This document shows, in pieces, positions 1 to 11,006 of a stretch of 64,000 nt of DNA. The translations under genes and the position numbers were made by a program. The notes beneath the pieces are model-generated. The model was not told the origin of the DNA. It searched no databases and saw nothing but the letters and a program-made list of their open reading frames with translations. The DNA is from Gonocerus acuteangulatus (lineage: Eukaryota; Arthropoda; Insecta; Hemiptera; Coreidae): positions 39,890,136-39,954,135 of the forward strand of contig OX328123.1 of NCBI GenBank assembly GCA_946811695.1. Reading direction: 5' to 3'. Each line of letters begins with the position of its first letter. Within the stretch, counting starts at the first letter, position 1.

Positions 1-900
1 CTGAAAATCCGTTGTTATTATTCTTGCAAATATTACTTTGTATTATCAAAAGTGAACCCAACAATAACGTTTAAGGGAACCACCTTTCACGTAGTCTTCT
101 GCTCCTTTGCGAAGTTTAATTGAAGAAAACACCACACTTAAACCAATATTTGTTCTCATGTTATCTTCAATTTTAAGACAAAAAAGGGGGGGCTGATATG
201 TCCCTTAAGTATTATAAATATTATTTGTTCAGAGAGAACGTGTTCTATTTTTGCTTCCTCGAGCCTTCCTTAGTAGTACACTTCACTTAGTAGTAATTAA
301 AATATTTTATTTGCCATTAATTGTTTTATTTTGTCTTCCTGTTTTATTAATCATTCTCTTGATATTTCGTTTTAGCTCGAAAAGATTAAAGCGAAAAATA
401 ATAAACAAAAGAGTTGTTTAATATATTTGAAATGTTGTTTCGCAACACATTTTCACCTTTATTTTGGCCATAATAGTATAAATTATTCCGTTTTTTATAT
501 ATTGTTTAATTTATTTATTTATATTTTTGGTGGAAGGCACTAAAAACCAGTAATTCTCCTATTAGACACACTTTCACGTGAGTCTTTGTTCGACTGGCAT
601 TCTATTATCCAGCCGGAATAGATATCTCAGATTTAACGTTTTACTGTTGTTTTTTCTTTTATTTTCATTGATAGTACCTATAAATTACAACATCGTTTTT
701 TTAATTATTAAAAAGATACCTTATTTTATTTGTAGTCATTAAGATAATTGAATTTTGACATGTACGAAATAATAATTTATTTTATTTTAAATTTGCCGTA
801 AAAAATGAGACTACAGTACATACATTTCGTTCCTAACAACGATATAAGAAGTTCCACTTTTGTATCCAGATGTTTGACAAGAAAAACCCAATAGCGAAAC
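1..900. other. AT-rich non-coding stretch
   Basis: No gene, RNA or transposon end is recognisable here. The DNA is AT-rich with short homopolymer runs and no reading frame of convincing length on either strand. Confidence 0.5.
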
Positions 901-931
901 ATGAAAAAACGCAGAAAACACTGAGTTTAAC

Positions 932-980
932 TTAACCCACCAATAATAATTAAGGTAAGTAATTATTATTGGTGGGTTAA
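932..980. repeat. Perfect 20-bp inverted repeat (hairpin)
   Basis: The left arm ttaacccaccaataataatt (932-951) is exactly reverse complementary to 961-980, with a 9-nt spacer. It could be the paired ends of a very short MITE or a transcribed hairpin. No flanking target duplication was recognised. Confidence 0.85.
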
Positions 981-2030
981 TAATATTCGTAAGATTAAAA
1001 ATTAATAGATGTGCTTCGCTTCCGAGGTGTATTTCGATTGACTTTCTTTCGAAGTCCCGATACCATGACCTTGATGGATTTTATTGGACATGGCATTTTT
1101 AAAAGTTGGACAATGCATTTCATGTCTCGAGCCTCGATCTTGTTCGTGGACACTGGAGCACGATCGTACAAATGTGGACCGCTAAATGTATGCTAATATA
1201 AAAAATTAAGAGGATATTGAACTATTTTTTATCGAACCTTGTGTTCTTAGTACAGGTGCAAATTATTAAGACCAATTAATTTTCTAATAGCAATTAAATT
1301 TGTAGCACCTTGAACTTGGGCAAATGTTTGCAAACTAGAAGACAGGTGCATAGCATTTTGTCTTAATGACAGCGGGCACGCGCTCTCTTATTTGAATAAC
1401 AAAATTAATTCGATGGACAAAGATGAACATAAAATTTACTAGGAAACCCGGAATATAGTTTTTTTTTCATCTCTAATTTATGCTCCCAACGACTTCGACG
1501 CTAAATACTTTGTTTAATAGAAAGTGAACAAAAAAAGAAACGACAAGAACTCAGAAGGCCAGCTGCGTTTTAGGAACGAGCGTTCTTCAAATAATGACAT
1601 TCAAGGTCAAGCCATGTCTAATATATAATTTCAATTAATGATCCTATTATTTGAATTATTACCTGTACAATTAACATCTTCAATATTAGCGATTAGTCAA
1701 ACTAATATTCTTCACTATGAGCCGAATGCTTGAGAATCGGATACCTCGACAGTATCTGCCCTTTCGGCTATCGTGCCTATTACGGGGGTGATGCTATTGC
1801 ATCAAAACAAGATGCGTAAACTGCAATTTCATTATTTATTGAAATCGACATTTTCGGTCGATTTAAAAAAAACAAAAAACCTTTAGGCTAAATCCATATT
1901 AAAACTCGTAATGACATTTGTTTTACTTTAACTTGTTTAAATTCAGCGATGTTTTTCATTATTTATCATTCCGTCTGCGCAAATTTATTTCATTTTAATT
2001 TTCTTTGCATCTACTCAGGAAGAATCAATA
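981..2030. other. AT-rich stretch with one SINE remnant
   Basis: Apart from the SINE-A tail fragment at 1735-1790 nothing is recognised. A 61-codon open frame at 1011-1196 has no family resemblance that I can see and is probably chance. Confidence 0.4.
1735..1790 (+). mobile_element. SINE-A tail fragment
   Basis: The segment containing gaatcggatacctcgacag and agtatctgccctttcggc matches the 3' part of the SINE-A copies at 6073-6428 and 32676-33005 (gatacctctacagtatctgcccctcagggcc...). The tRNA-like head is absent, so this is a truncated relic. Confidence 0.6.
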
Positions 2031-2054
2031 GCACGTGAGGGCAGAGATGGGCAT

Positions 2055-2450
2055 AATTTTATTTATAAATAAAAATACGAATTTATTCGTACTTCATATA
2101 TTTGTGAATACGAATATAAATAAATTCGTACTTCATATATTTGTGAATGCGAATATAAATAAATTCGTATTCTTAAGTGTGAATATGAATTTATTTTTAT
2201 TCACGTGTATTAAATATAAAAATACGAATGAAATTTTATTCGCAAATTTTTCTGCGAATAAAAATAAATTCACAGAAAAAATTGTAAATAATCACAAAAA
2301 TGTGAATATTTACAAAAAATCAAGTGATTACAAAAAAAATCACATTAAAATATACGAATAAAAATTTATTCACATTATAATTTGTGAATAAAAATTTATT
2401 CACAATAAAATTCGCAAATAAATCATGAATTTATTCGTATTAAGATGATA
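2055..2450. repeat. Palindrome-rich AT block
   Basis: The block is built from recurring variants of gtgaataaaaatttattcac and cgaataaattcgta. A roughly 45-bp piece (acttcatatatttgtgaat plus gcgaatataaataaattcgt) is tandemly duplicated near 2088-2170. Many units are self-complementary, so the DNA could form multiple short hairpins. An open frame across it (2035-2361) encodes only low-complexity N/K/F-rich sequence and is not a gene. Confidence 0.75.
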
Positions 2451-2487
2451 TTACGAAAGTTATTGAAGGTCTGATAGTGATGTCGAC

Positions 2488-3275
2488 ATTATTCAAGGTA
2501 AGAGGTCTTTGGTTTAGGAGAAGAGCTGCGTTTCGCACTAGAGGGCTACGATATTATTCCAGGTAAGAGGTCTTTGGTTTAGGAGAAGAGCTGCGTTTCG
2601 CACTAGAGGGCTACGATATTATTCGAGGTAAGAGGTCTTTCGTTTAGGAGAAGAGCTGCGTTTCGCACTTGAGCGCTACGATATTATTCGAGGTAAGAGG
2701 TCTTTGGTTTAGGAGAAGAGCTGCGTTTCGCACTAGAGGGCTACGATATTATTCGAGGTAAGAGGTCTTTGGTTTAGGAGAAGAGCTGCGTTTCGCACTA
2801 GAGGGCTACGATATTATTCGAGGTAAGAGGTCTTTGGTTTAGGAGAAGAGCTGCGTTTCGCACTAGAGGGCTACGATATTATTCGAGGTAAGAGGTCTTT
2901 CGTTTAGGAGAAGAGCTGCGTTTCGCACTTGAGCGCTACGATATTATTCGAGGTAAGAGGTCTTTGGTTTAGGAGAAGAGCTGCGTTTCGCACTAGAGGG
3001 CTACGATATTATTCGAGGTAAGAGGTCTTTCGTTTAGGAGAAGAGCTGCGTTTCGCACTAGAGGGCTACGATATTATTCGAGGTAAGAGGTCTTTCGTTT
3101 AGGAGAAGAGCTGCGTTTCGCACTTGAGCGCTACGATATTATTCGAGGTAAGAGGTCTTTCGTTTAGGAGAAGAGCTGCGTTTCGCACTAGAGGGCTACG
3201 ATATTATTCGAGGTAAGAGGTCTTTCGTTTAGGAGAAGAGCTGCGTTTCGCACTTGAGCGCTACGATATTATTCG
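2488..3275 (+). repeat. 65-bp satellite array, 12 copies
   Basis: A 65-bp unit is repeated 12 times. The landmark aagagctgcg recurs at 2521, 2586, 2651, 2716, 2781, 2846, 2911, 2976, 3041, 3106, 3171 and 3236, always exactly 65 bp apart. Two linked variants exist: A (tttggttt with actagagggc) and B (tttcgttt with acttgagcgc). A hybrid C has the B left half and A right half. The order is A A B A A A B A C B C B. The last unit runs into a TA-centred repeat. Confidence 0.97.
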
Positions 3276-3343
3276 CACGAATTTCCCTTCGGAATTGTGT
3301 TTCGGTAGGTGGATTCTGACTAAGTTATTTTCTACTAAATTTG

Positions 3344-3384
<41 letters not shown>

Positions 3385-3460
3385 TTGTTCGCACTCTAGC
3401 TGCCCGATTTCAATCAAATTTGATAAAATAACTAAACAGACATTTTCTTCTAGCATAAAT
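3276..3460 (+). repeat. TA-centred dispersed repeat (partial) with (TA)n
   Basis: The sequence cgaatttcccttcgg, then ggtggattctgac, then a (TA)n tract (about 3349-3383), then gttcgcactctagctgcc and gatttcaatcaaatttga matches the layout of copies at 22891-23195 and 55681-56118. The family has a microsatellite at its centre. This copy is diverged and lacks recognisable ends. Confidence 0.6.
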
Positions 3461-4256
3461 ATGCTTTAGCAATGACAAAACCGAATAACAAAGTTACAAA
3501 AAAGTGTCCCCTGGCGTTACGCATGCGCGATGGCCATGTACGCAAAAGAAGTCTGTATGTTATAGACTACATTAAATAGGTTTATCGGTTGGACATAAAG
3601 CATATTTCTGTATCCCGGAGGTAAAGGACACCATGTCACATATTTGTAATTGTTCAGGAGATGAAATTTTCCATAACTTTGAACTCTTAAAATTTGTTTC
3701 TTGAGTACTTATAGAAACTGTTTAAAGAATTTTTTTTGCATTATTATTGATATTGATAGGTAATTGGAGGTATTGATGAAACAAAACCAGCTCCTCCACC
3801 AGGTGTCTTTTACCTCTAATGAAAACGGACATGATTTTATTTTTCAGTGTCTTTTCTTCATTATTTATTGGAGCAGGAAATAGTGTCCTGTACCATTATA
3901 TGGATCAAAAAATCCATATTAAGAACGAATTTTTAAGTCAATTTAATAAAACAATGGACATGGTGTCCTTTACCTTAGGAGTACAGATCTATGTTCCTGA
4001 ATTTGAGCAGAATGCTCTAATTTTGTTAGGTTTTGACTTAATTATTTAGAAGTTTATTGCGATTTAAAAGAAAATTGTCTTTTGAAGAGAGTTCAAGAGC
4101 CAGAAATGCGTCGAGAAATATAAAACAATGGTATACAAAGTTTAAAACAATTTTTTTAACCTATAAGGCCTTTATAAAAAGAAGAGGAAAAAAATATGTA
4201 GTACGTTTATAGAAATAAAGGTAAATTCTAAATAGAATTTACCTAAAAATAAATGT
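3461..4256. other. AT-rich stretch, no gene recognised
   Basis: No family is recognised. A 76-codon frame at 3819-4049 contains repeated phrases such as gtgtcctttacc and looks like diverged repeat DNA, not an exon. Confidence 0.4.
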
Positions 4257-4257
4257 T

Positions 4258-4348
<91 letters not shown>
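4258..4348. repeat. (TA)n microsatellite
   Basis: A long (TA)n tract interrupted three times by an extra T (tttatata). Confidence 0.95.
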
Positions 4349-4351
<3 letters not shown>

Positions 4352-5404
4352 GCAGAAATTATTACTTGAAATCCTATATTATTATAGTGTTAAGTGTTCC
4401 CTCCGAAAACTTTTTTATTTGGTGATACACGCGGTCGAGCGTTTTTTCCCTCCAAAAATGAAGAAGATTACTATTCTGTGATGAAAAAGAAAGCGTAATT
4501 ATGAAAAACAGTTTATTATTGATTTTTAATATTTCTATAAAATCGAATAGAATTGAATATGAAAGAAAAGGAAATACCCCTCTATGGTTGGCATGAATTC
4601 ACGATGGTCTATGCAATGAACACCAGGATAACAACAAATTAAAAGTAATTCCTGTTTTTCAGCTTAGTAAACAAACATTGCTTGTTGCTAAAGAGAAGCC
4701 TTCTGAAGATGCAACCCTTGCCCTGCATTGTGTCTGATATCCATCCGTATCCTACCTCTGCAGGTGTGTCCGGGAAACGAGAAAACTCCTCTCGTCTGCC
4801 ACATCCTGTCTCTTTTTACCTTCAACGAGGCTCTTAGCTCGAATTATTACCTTTGATCTGGCGGTGTTTATATATTTGTTTAGACATGTCATTACCTTCT
4901 CTATATGTTAGTTTAAAAAAGACAGAACGGAATTAACTTTGACCTCAATTTTAATGACGACCTTTAACACTTTTAGTTTTTAACAATATTAAAAAAAATA
5001 CGATGACTATAATATCATTAAAACAAAAGAAAGACGCCGAAATTATCAATTCTCATATAGTTCTTTGTAATAAATTCATTTAAAATAATATGGATACTTA
5101 ATCTGTTGTTTTTTGTTTTTTTTTGTGTCCTCTCCCTTTTTCACACTTCCCATTTCTTTCTCTTTTGATTTATTTAGTGATCATTTTATAAATAGTTTCG
5201 TAAAACTACTTAATATTACTATTATTTTATAATCTTATATTCGACGAAAATCCCAAAACTGCAATACAGTTATTCTCCAAACCAAAACTTAAATATCATA
5301 ATTTGGATGAATTTCAAACCACTGGAACTATTTTCAACTGAATACATTGTTGACAAATATCTAAACCAAAAATTAGTTAGGATACAAGTTGCATAACGTA
5401 ATTG
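4349..5404. other. No recognised feature
   Basis: The part near 4680-4860 is somewhat richer in G+C than its surroundings, but no reading frame or repeat similarity supports an exon or element. The rest is AT-rich. Confidence 0.35.
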
Positions 5405-5560
5405 TTTTTATGCGAATTTCACCCCATAAATCATGTTCCGGTGGATGGATTCTGTTGGTTACCAACTTCACCTTCCATATTATACAACGAATTTTTTATG
5501 GAAACTATTTGTGAAGCAGCTAGAGAGCGAACCGGCAAATACATGTATATGTTCCGGCCA
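5405..5560 (+). repeat. TA-centred dispersed repeat, half copy
   Basis: The series tgcgaatttcaccccata, ttccggtggatggattctg, ttggttaccaacttcacc and tagagagcgaaccgg follows the same order as 22891-23020 (tgcgcgaatttcgctcc, ccagtgggcggattctg, ctggttaacgaacttgacc). The microsatellite and distal half are missing. Confidence 0.55.
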
Positions 5561-5570
5561 TACTCATTAG

Positions 5571-5740
5571 TTAATTAAAGACTGGTTGGGCCTAGGGACG
5601 GTCTGGGACCCCCTACCCAACCCTCGAACGGCCTCTATAGAAGAGCAGTGCTCGGCCGAGTTTGTACTCAGATCCACCAGTATATGAATCCAGTACCATC
5701 TCTCAGCTGATGCCACCCCCTCTTGTTTATCCTCACTGTG
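5571..5740 (-). mobile_element. Diverged SINE-A copy
   Basis: Read on the minus strand, the 5' part (ggcatcagctgagagatggt) resembles a tRNA head. The body ends with the conserved cctaggcccaaccagtc motif also found in the copies at 6073 and 32676 (cctaggccaacccagcc). It is diverged and lacks the 3' tail. Confidence 0.6.
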
Positions 5741-6073
5741 TATTAACTCCTCGAGTGGATGTACAGCATTTTTAGGCGTAATTGAATTTATATACAAAAC
5801 GTCATTACAAGATAAGTTCTAAAATTTAAATTGATTTCTTTGTGTATTGCAAGCAAGATGAGTAGTAAAAAATATTAATTTTAAACGTATAACTTCCTCT
5901 CGAACTGCCTTCGTTGTGTCATCCTTTTTTGATGTATATGTACACGTAATTTGAACACTGAATTTAATATGTTGATGTTATATGTTATTTGTAGATTCGT
6001 AGAGTTTATAAACTGAAATGTAAGTAAGGCATGTCACATAGAAATCGTCCGTAAGGATCAAGATGAAATATGA

Positions 6074-6428
6074 TAAAAAAAAAAAAAAAATCAGTCCCGC
6101 AACAGGCCACGAGGGCCCTGAGGGGCAGATACTGTAGAGGTATCTGATTCATGACCATACGGCAGACAAGGGAGATAGTATGGTCAGTACTATGCTCCGT
6201 CCGCCTGATTTTCCCCTTGTCTGCTTCGACTGCTAGAGTCATTAGCACCCAAGGTACCCATTGATAAATTTATTAAAGGCTGGGTTGGCCTAGGGACTGT
6301 CAGAGAGGCCGAATTCAACCCATGAACAAAGACACTAGAAGAAAAAAGTCTTTAGTGGTTGCTCGGGATTTGAACTCAGGTCCTCCAACTTATTAGTCCA
6401 GTGCTCTACCACTGAGCTAATCGTGCCC
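6074..6428 (-). mobile_element. SINE-A, full-length tRNA-derived
   Basis: On the minus strand the element begins with a tRNA-like head. The A box ttagctcagtgg lies at 6409-6420, followed by tagagcactgg. The B box gagttcaaatcc lies at 6366-6377. A roughly 250-bp body follows and the element ends in a T-run in sense orientation (A-run at 6074-6090 on the plus strand). The flanks atgaaatatgata (6063) and atgaaataagata (6432) look like a slightly decayed target duplication. The same element occurs at 32676-33005, so this is a dispersed family and not a working tRNA gene. Confidence 0.88.
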
Positions 6429-6639
6429 CCCAATGAAATAAGATAATAGTGAAAAATATTAAAATCCTTGAGATATCAAGCTATTTTTATAGGTAATTAG
6501 TTTGGTTGTTAACATTTATAGGATAACCTTGGCTTAAATATATGTGGATATTAATTACTTCCCGAGCAACAACATTACATTACCTGGAGAGTTTGTCGAG
6601 AATTAAATATAGAATGTTCCTTAAAATTTACTCCTCGTA

Positions 6640-7179
6640 AATATATTTGTCACTTTGGATTCTCTAGACACATGGCTAATTCAGGACCCTAATTTAATCA
6701 AAAGACGGATTAATATAATTTTAGATGCCCAAAAAGCCAAGTTACTTAGTAATGATCTGGAGAAAATGAATAATTCTAACTACAACCCATTTTTTTAATT
6801 TCTTTCATTATCCCCAGGCCTACCTCATGAATTTCTCACCATGGGGCTGCCTTTGGTTATTGCAAAAACCATAGCTCAGTTGAGAACAGCCAGCAACTAC
6901 AATATAAAATTTTCAATAAAAAATATCCATTATTCTATTAACCCAAAGGAAATCTGCACCCTCTGTAATAATAACGCATTTGAGGACATTTTTCATTTTA
7001 TCTTGCATTGCCCTATTTACTCCCCCATTAGAAGGCAATTCCTCCAGTTTATCAACCAACCTATTGAAAATTCCCGATTACACAAAATCTTAAACAATGC
7101 CTCAAAATTTGAATATATACACTTTTATAACTATATAAAAAACTCCTTGAAATTGAGAGCTTCATTAATTTCTGATTGA
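6640..7179 (+). pseudogene. LINE ORF2 C-terminal fragment
   Basis: One frame reads from about 6649 to the stop at 7177-7179, broken by a single TAA at 6796-6798. It encodes a tail of a non-LTR retrotransposon reverse-transcriptase protein. Near its end is a CCHC-like cysteine/histidine knuckle, ICTLCNNN followed by HFILHCPIYSPIRRQF, typical of the ORF2 C-terminus of many LINE clades. The RT core is absent because of 5' truncation, so the copy is dead. The clade cannot be fixed from this tail. Confidence 0.8.
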
Positions 7180-7565
7180 CACAATAATAATAATAATAAA
7201 AACACACAAAAAAAAAATCCAACATTTAATATTAAGTAATCCATTTTTTGCACTGTTTTCTCTATCTAAAAATAATTTTTAATAGTCACTTCTTGGTTAA
7301 GAAATTGTATTTTATATTTAGTACATGTATAGAAACACTCTTTAAATTTAATGCATAGAAGATGTAATTATTTTCATTTATTTTAAGTTAAACTTTATTT
7401 TTTCACAAAGTATCTGTATGTAAATAGAACATATGTGTAAGTTTTATGTTGGGGTATGTTTATGAATATATTACTAACATAGGACTAAAAACATTATATA
7501 AGGTCAACTCCTTGCAATGGGGAAACCCTGTATGCAATAAAATAAATTAAATTAAATTAATTAAT
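6640..7565 (+). mobile_element. 5'-truncated LINE with 17-bp target duplication
   Basis: A 926-bp insertion is flanked by exact copies of aaaatttactcctcgta at 6623-6639 and 7566-7582. It carries the end of an ORF2-like frame, a 3' UTR and an A-rich tail of taaat repeats after gcaataaaataaatt. The missing 5' end, tail and target duplication are the hallmarks of target-primed reverse transcription. Removing it restores a continuous host sequence ccttaaaatttactcctcg followed by tagatattttg. Confidence 0.9.
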
Positions 7566-7582
7566 AAAATTTACTCCTCGTA

Positions 7583-8690
7583 GATATTTTGATTTGCTGA
7601 CAGAATGGTTTATTAACATTGTCAATATTGTATTGTTAGAATCTTATTGAGGCCAAATGTGATTTGAGTGACCCTCAAATTTGCCAAATATTTATGTTTA
7701 CGAATTGGATGAAAAAGCGAAAATGCCGGCTAATTGCGCAAACTATCCAATACTAATGAAACAATTCCGCCATCCAAATAAAATCCTATTGTCTATTGAA
7801 AAGTATTTATTTTTAAGGTTTTCTACGGAATAACCCAAATCAGCTAAACTCTGACATAACTTCAATAAACGAGCTTATGTCTTAATACCTCTCCGAGTCA
7901 CGTTCTCAGGCCTCTTCTATAATAGGTAATGTATTTATCAATTCTTTCATTTTCATGCACCTCAGTACAAAATATAATAGGTACCTTAGGATTAAAAACT
8001 TCTAGGATGTCTGTTTAAATCCTATTTATGTCTTGTTTTAATTGTCCACTTTTTGGCGATGAAACTAGATTTTCTTCTTTAGCCAGCCACCAAGGTGTAA
8101 AAATTAATACGTCTATTGATTAACAAATGTTTGCTCCTACTGTAAATAAAATCCCGTTATGTTTCTGCATCTGTTGTTTCATTCTAAGACAATTTAAGAT
8201 TTTTCTGAGTGTACAGTCAGCAAGAATAAAATTTGTTTATTCAACCATTTTTTATTCTTATGGGACGAAGTCCCAGAATAAAGTATCATTTTCATTCATT
8301 CAAGAACATGCTTCAGAAATAAGTAGCATAACGTAGAAATGACTTTGGCCCATGATGTGTTTGGCCCATCCTGAGACGGCATAAAATAACTTCTTTCTAC
8401 CTATTCGGTATTTAAGTTATGTTACATTTAGGTTTATGTAAACTGTGCTTAGTTTCTCGAAACTTTTTTTCAAATATATATTACCAGAGCTCTTACCATT
8501 TATCTATTACTATTACTCTTTTATCTTAGATAAGGTTTGAATATTCTTAAGCCATGTAATATACATCTGGTGGTATCGTTTACGGCATTTCTTTGTATTT
8601 TACCGTTGTGTCTGGCTAACCAAAATACTGTGAGATAAGTATTTGTGTCATATATAATTTCACAATTTCGCATGTTTTGTGCCCAGTAAC
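7583..8690. other. AT-rich stretch with a LINE 3' end
   Basis: Only the LINE tail at 8225-8310 is recognised. No host exon is convincing. Confidence 0.4.
8225..8310 (+). mobile_element. LINE 3' end fragment
   Basis: The sequence ttattcttatgggacgaag, then tcccagaataaag and a short attcattc run, matches the 3' end of the LINE at 59480-59805 (attcctatgggacttgtg ... ccaggaataag ... attcatttcatt). It is probably a very short 5'-truncated copy of that LINE. Confidence 0.6.
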
Positions 8691-8740
8691 GCTCTTGTAA
8701 AGAAGTGAGTGCGTCAGTGCGTACTACAATCATTAATATT

Positions 8741-8960
8741 TAATTCCACGATTTCTGACCTTTATTTATGTATATTTATTTATTTTTTATATAAATATGG
8801 CACAGGTCGAAATAATAGTACTCCATTTTATGCACTATTTTATTTTTGGCACGCCCTACATGTTTCGTGGCCTCCTCAGGGGCCACTAAATCGCCAAGTG
8901 TGGTTAGCTCGCCACCCATACTATAGTATTGATAAGAATTGTAAAATGAGCCGCAATAAT
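8741..8960 (-). mobile_element. PLE-type terminal repeat (family P1) with shortened ribozyme-like motif
   Basis: The segment matches the palindromic repeat at 41045-41341 over more than 150 bp (gcgagctaaccacac, cccctgaggagg, ccacgaaac, tgtagggcg, ggagtactatt). On the minus strand it carries CTGAGGA (8873-8879), then a stem II reduced to ggccac, then GAAAC, then GTA. The flanking gggc (plus strand 8880-8883) pairs with gccc at 8853-8856. Compared with the 41-kb copies stem II has lost about 11 nt, so activity is unlikely. Confidence 0.7.
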
Positions 8961-9064
8961 TTGAAATATTGTTTGGCAAAAAAAGTTTATCATTAGAATT
9001 GTTTGTTTTTTAATATATCAATTTATTATACTGCTTAAGGCTTCCTCATCGGAAAGCTTATGTG

Positions 9065-9322
9065 TTAGGTCATCCAATAAGTAATGTCGGTTTTTAATAT
9101 GCTGTCTGTTTATGTTCCCCCTTTTTCATGTTTTGGTTGTTTATTTATTATTTATTCTGTGCTGGAATTTTATTTGAAATGGATCTCCTAGGACACAAAT
9201 TAGGCCGTGTAATGCTTTGGGAATTCAAAAAAGGAGAATATGCTGCTTTAACTTATCGGAAAATTGTAACTTTAACTTAGATAAACACATTCTACAGTCA
9301 ACCGACATTACTTAAGGGTTGA
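9065..9322 (+). mobile_element. Deleted mariner-like element
   Basis: The left end ttaggtcatccaataagtaa followed by tgtcggtt is mirrored by the right end aaccgacattacttaaggg. Between them, from ATG at 9179, about 33 codons read MDLLGHKLGRVMLWEFKKGE and onward. This resembles the N-terminal helix-turn-helix of mariner transposase, where a V/M-L-x-x-F-K-K-G phrase is common. The rest of the transposase is missing, leaving a roughly 258-bp non-autonomous relic. Confidence 0.75.
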
Positions 9323-9419
9323 GCTGATCTTTGAAAACGCACTACTAATCCAGGAATGCCTGCCAGGAGAAGCCGGAGAAGGTACTGAGAAATATCAGGT
9401 CGTTTCGTTCGCTAAACCA

Positions 9420-9612
9420 GTAAAAGAAAGAAAAAATCACGATAGTAGACTATTTATTAAACATGATTCCGACTGGAAACGGTGGCTTTTCTTTCGAAAC
9501 AGGCAAAGGCATCAGCCCTATCCTGGCTAGAAAAGGGTGATAGCCTGTAGATAACCCGTCCTAAAATTCTGAGTTAATTATAATGGGCATTAAAATTTTA
9601 AAAAAATAAATG
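9420..9612 (+). mobile_element. SINE-C copy, head decayed
   Basis: The stretch ggtggcttttctttcg, ggcatcagccctatcctggc, aagggtgatagcctgtagat and aacccgtcctaaaattct matches the body of the SINE at 24612-24821 on its sense strand. The tRNA-derived head with the B box has decayed beyond recognition. Confidence 0.75.
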
Positions 9613-9698
9613 AATTAAACGTAATAGGTCTATTGTGTTATATAATGATTAACATAACGCCTAGCCTCATCTCAAGGGCCGCTAAAATCATTCTTGTC

Positions 9699-10100
9699 CA
9701 GCTATACTCAACCTGCGGCCCGCCGAGAGTTTGCGGTTGGCCCATCTGGAGTTACTTTATTTTGAATCATTTTGAATTTCGCGCCCCTTAGAAATATTTA
9801 TTGCACGCGGAGTAAGTAATTCCTATATAACACTGCCATAGTGTGCAGTTCTAAATACGTTGAATCCGTGGTCAACTGCTTGTAACCATGGATAATGCAA
9901 CCTTGATCTTGAAAAGTCAGGAAATGACAAAATCAATTTAAAATATACGCAATGAATTCGTTTATAGTTGTTTAATTAAATTTGTAACAATTGCGAAATC
10001 CTATTTAATCATTGCCTTAGTTCCTTATTTGTTTCTTTTTGGGGCCCGCAACACCATGAAGTGTTTGTGCTCCCTAAAAAAAAACGGTTGAGTGCTACTG
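9699..10100. mobile_element. hAT-like non-autonomous element
   Basis: The left end CAGctatACTCAACCtgcgg and the right end cGGTTGAGTgctaCTG are inverted versions of each other. The subterminal cggcccgccg and ggggcccgc are typical of hAT/Charlie-like MITEs. I see no transposase frame and no matching 8-bp target duplication, so the exact ends are uncertain. Confidence 0.55.
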
Positions 10101-10157
10101 ACCTAGAGAGAAGGTACTATGATGAATACAGACTAAGCAGCTTTCCTCTGCTGAGAC

Positions 10158-10419
10158 CATGGGCGTATATAAGGGGGGCTGCAGCCCCCCCCCCCGAAAT
10201 TTTGATTTGATCGGTAACAATTTCATAAAATCCTTAAAAATAAATTAAATAAGATCATTTAGTTCATAAAACATACTCTATTTTGGGTTTAATAGCGTTT
10301 AAGTTGGCTAAAACTCTTCCAAGATCTAAATTGTTAGTATTCCATACACCAGAAATGGTCTCAGCCCCCCCCGAAATTTTCCCAGCCCCCTCCGAAATTA
10401 TTTTCCATATACGTCCATG
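10158..10419. mobile_element. MITE, CATGGGCGTATA family, copy 1
   Basis: The inverted ends are catgggcgtatata and tatacgtccatg (one mismatch over the outer 12 bp). Subterminal C-runs are followed by gaaatttt/gaaattat. The flanks gctgagac and gctcggac match at 6 of 8 positions and may be an eroded 8-bp target duplication, as for hAT elements. The interior shares ccttaaaaataaattaaata with the copy at 12193. Confidence 0.75.
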
Positions 10420-10651
10420 GCTCGGACCGACGGTACAGCTCGGAAAACTATATCGGTGTCGTTGGAAGGGAAAGTTCAGCCAGCGAATATTACTTCTTAC
10501 CATAGACTTATAAAATCTATCAAAAATTTATTTACTATAACTCTTTTATTAATTATACTAAATACATTTTTTTAAATTATTAAATTCAACTCATTAAGTT
10601 TCTTAACATCATAATCATAATTAAATACGTGTAAGTGACAGTGCCTAAGAC

Positions 10652-11006
10652 CAGTGGTGGCTAAAGGGCGGGCTTAGCCCCACGGAATGCTAATTCGCAA
10701 TATTTTTTGGTTAATAGTAGAGATGGAGATAGTTAGCCGTTGCAGTGATACGAAGACAAGGTATGGTTGGGATTCGGCTAGGAGAAATTAGGAGTAACTA
10801 AATTGTCGGAATAACTAAATTCTCCTAGCCGAATCTCAACTATACCTTGTCTTCGTATTTTTTGGTTAAGTTAGAAAAAGAAATTGTATAGGCAAATTAA
10901 TAGTAATAAGTTCTAATTAATATATGTTCTTAGCCTACCCAGCCCAAGGGTAAGCCCATACTAAATTAGCCCCCCCCCCCGAAATGTTTGTCTAGATCCG
11001 CCTATG
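10652..11006. mobile_element. hAT-like MITE with 8-bp target duplication
   Basis: The exact duplication cctaagac lies at 10644-10651 and 11007-11014. The element ends are cagtggtggctaaag and ctagatccgcctatg, imperfect inverted repeats of the CAGTGGCGGATC type common in hAT elements. The 8-bp duplication and terminal sequence support a hAT assignment. A hairpin insert of 141 bp sits inside it. Confidence 0.88.
10715..10855. mobile_element. Hairpin insert nested in hAT-like MITE
   Basis: This 141-bp insert is flanked by exact 14-bp copies tattttttggttaa (10701-10714 and 10856-10869). Its core is a long imperfect hairpin: gatacgaagacaaggtat at about 10748 pairs with ataccttgtcttcgta at about 10844, continuing through ttcggctaggagaa and ttctcctagccgaa. 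A piece of the same left end (gagatagagataggtagccg) recurs at 20925. Confidence 0.8.

Noticed and set aside
2035..2361. 108-codon open frame
   Set aside because: It lies within the palindromic AT block; the sequence is low complexity and repetitive.
6355..6428. Possible functional tRNA gene on the minus strand
   Set aside because: The head is followed by a conserved non-tRNA body, recurs at 32676 and 5571, and the T-arm does not pair well. It is a SINE head.
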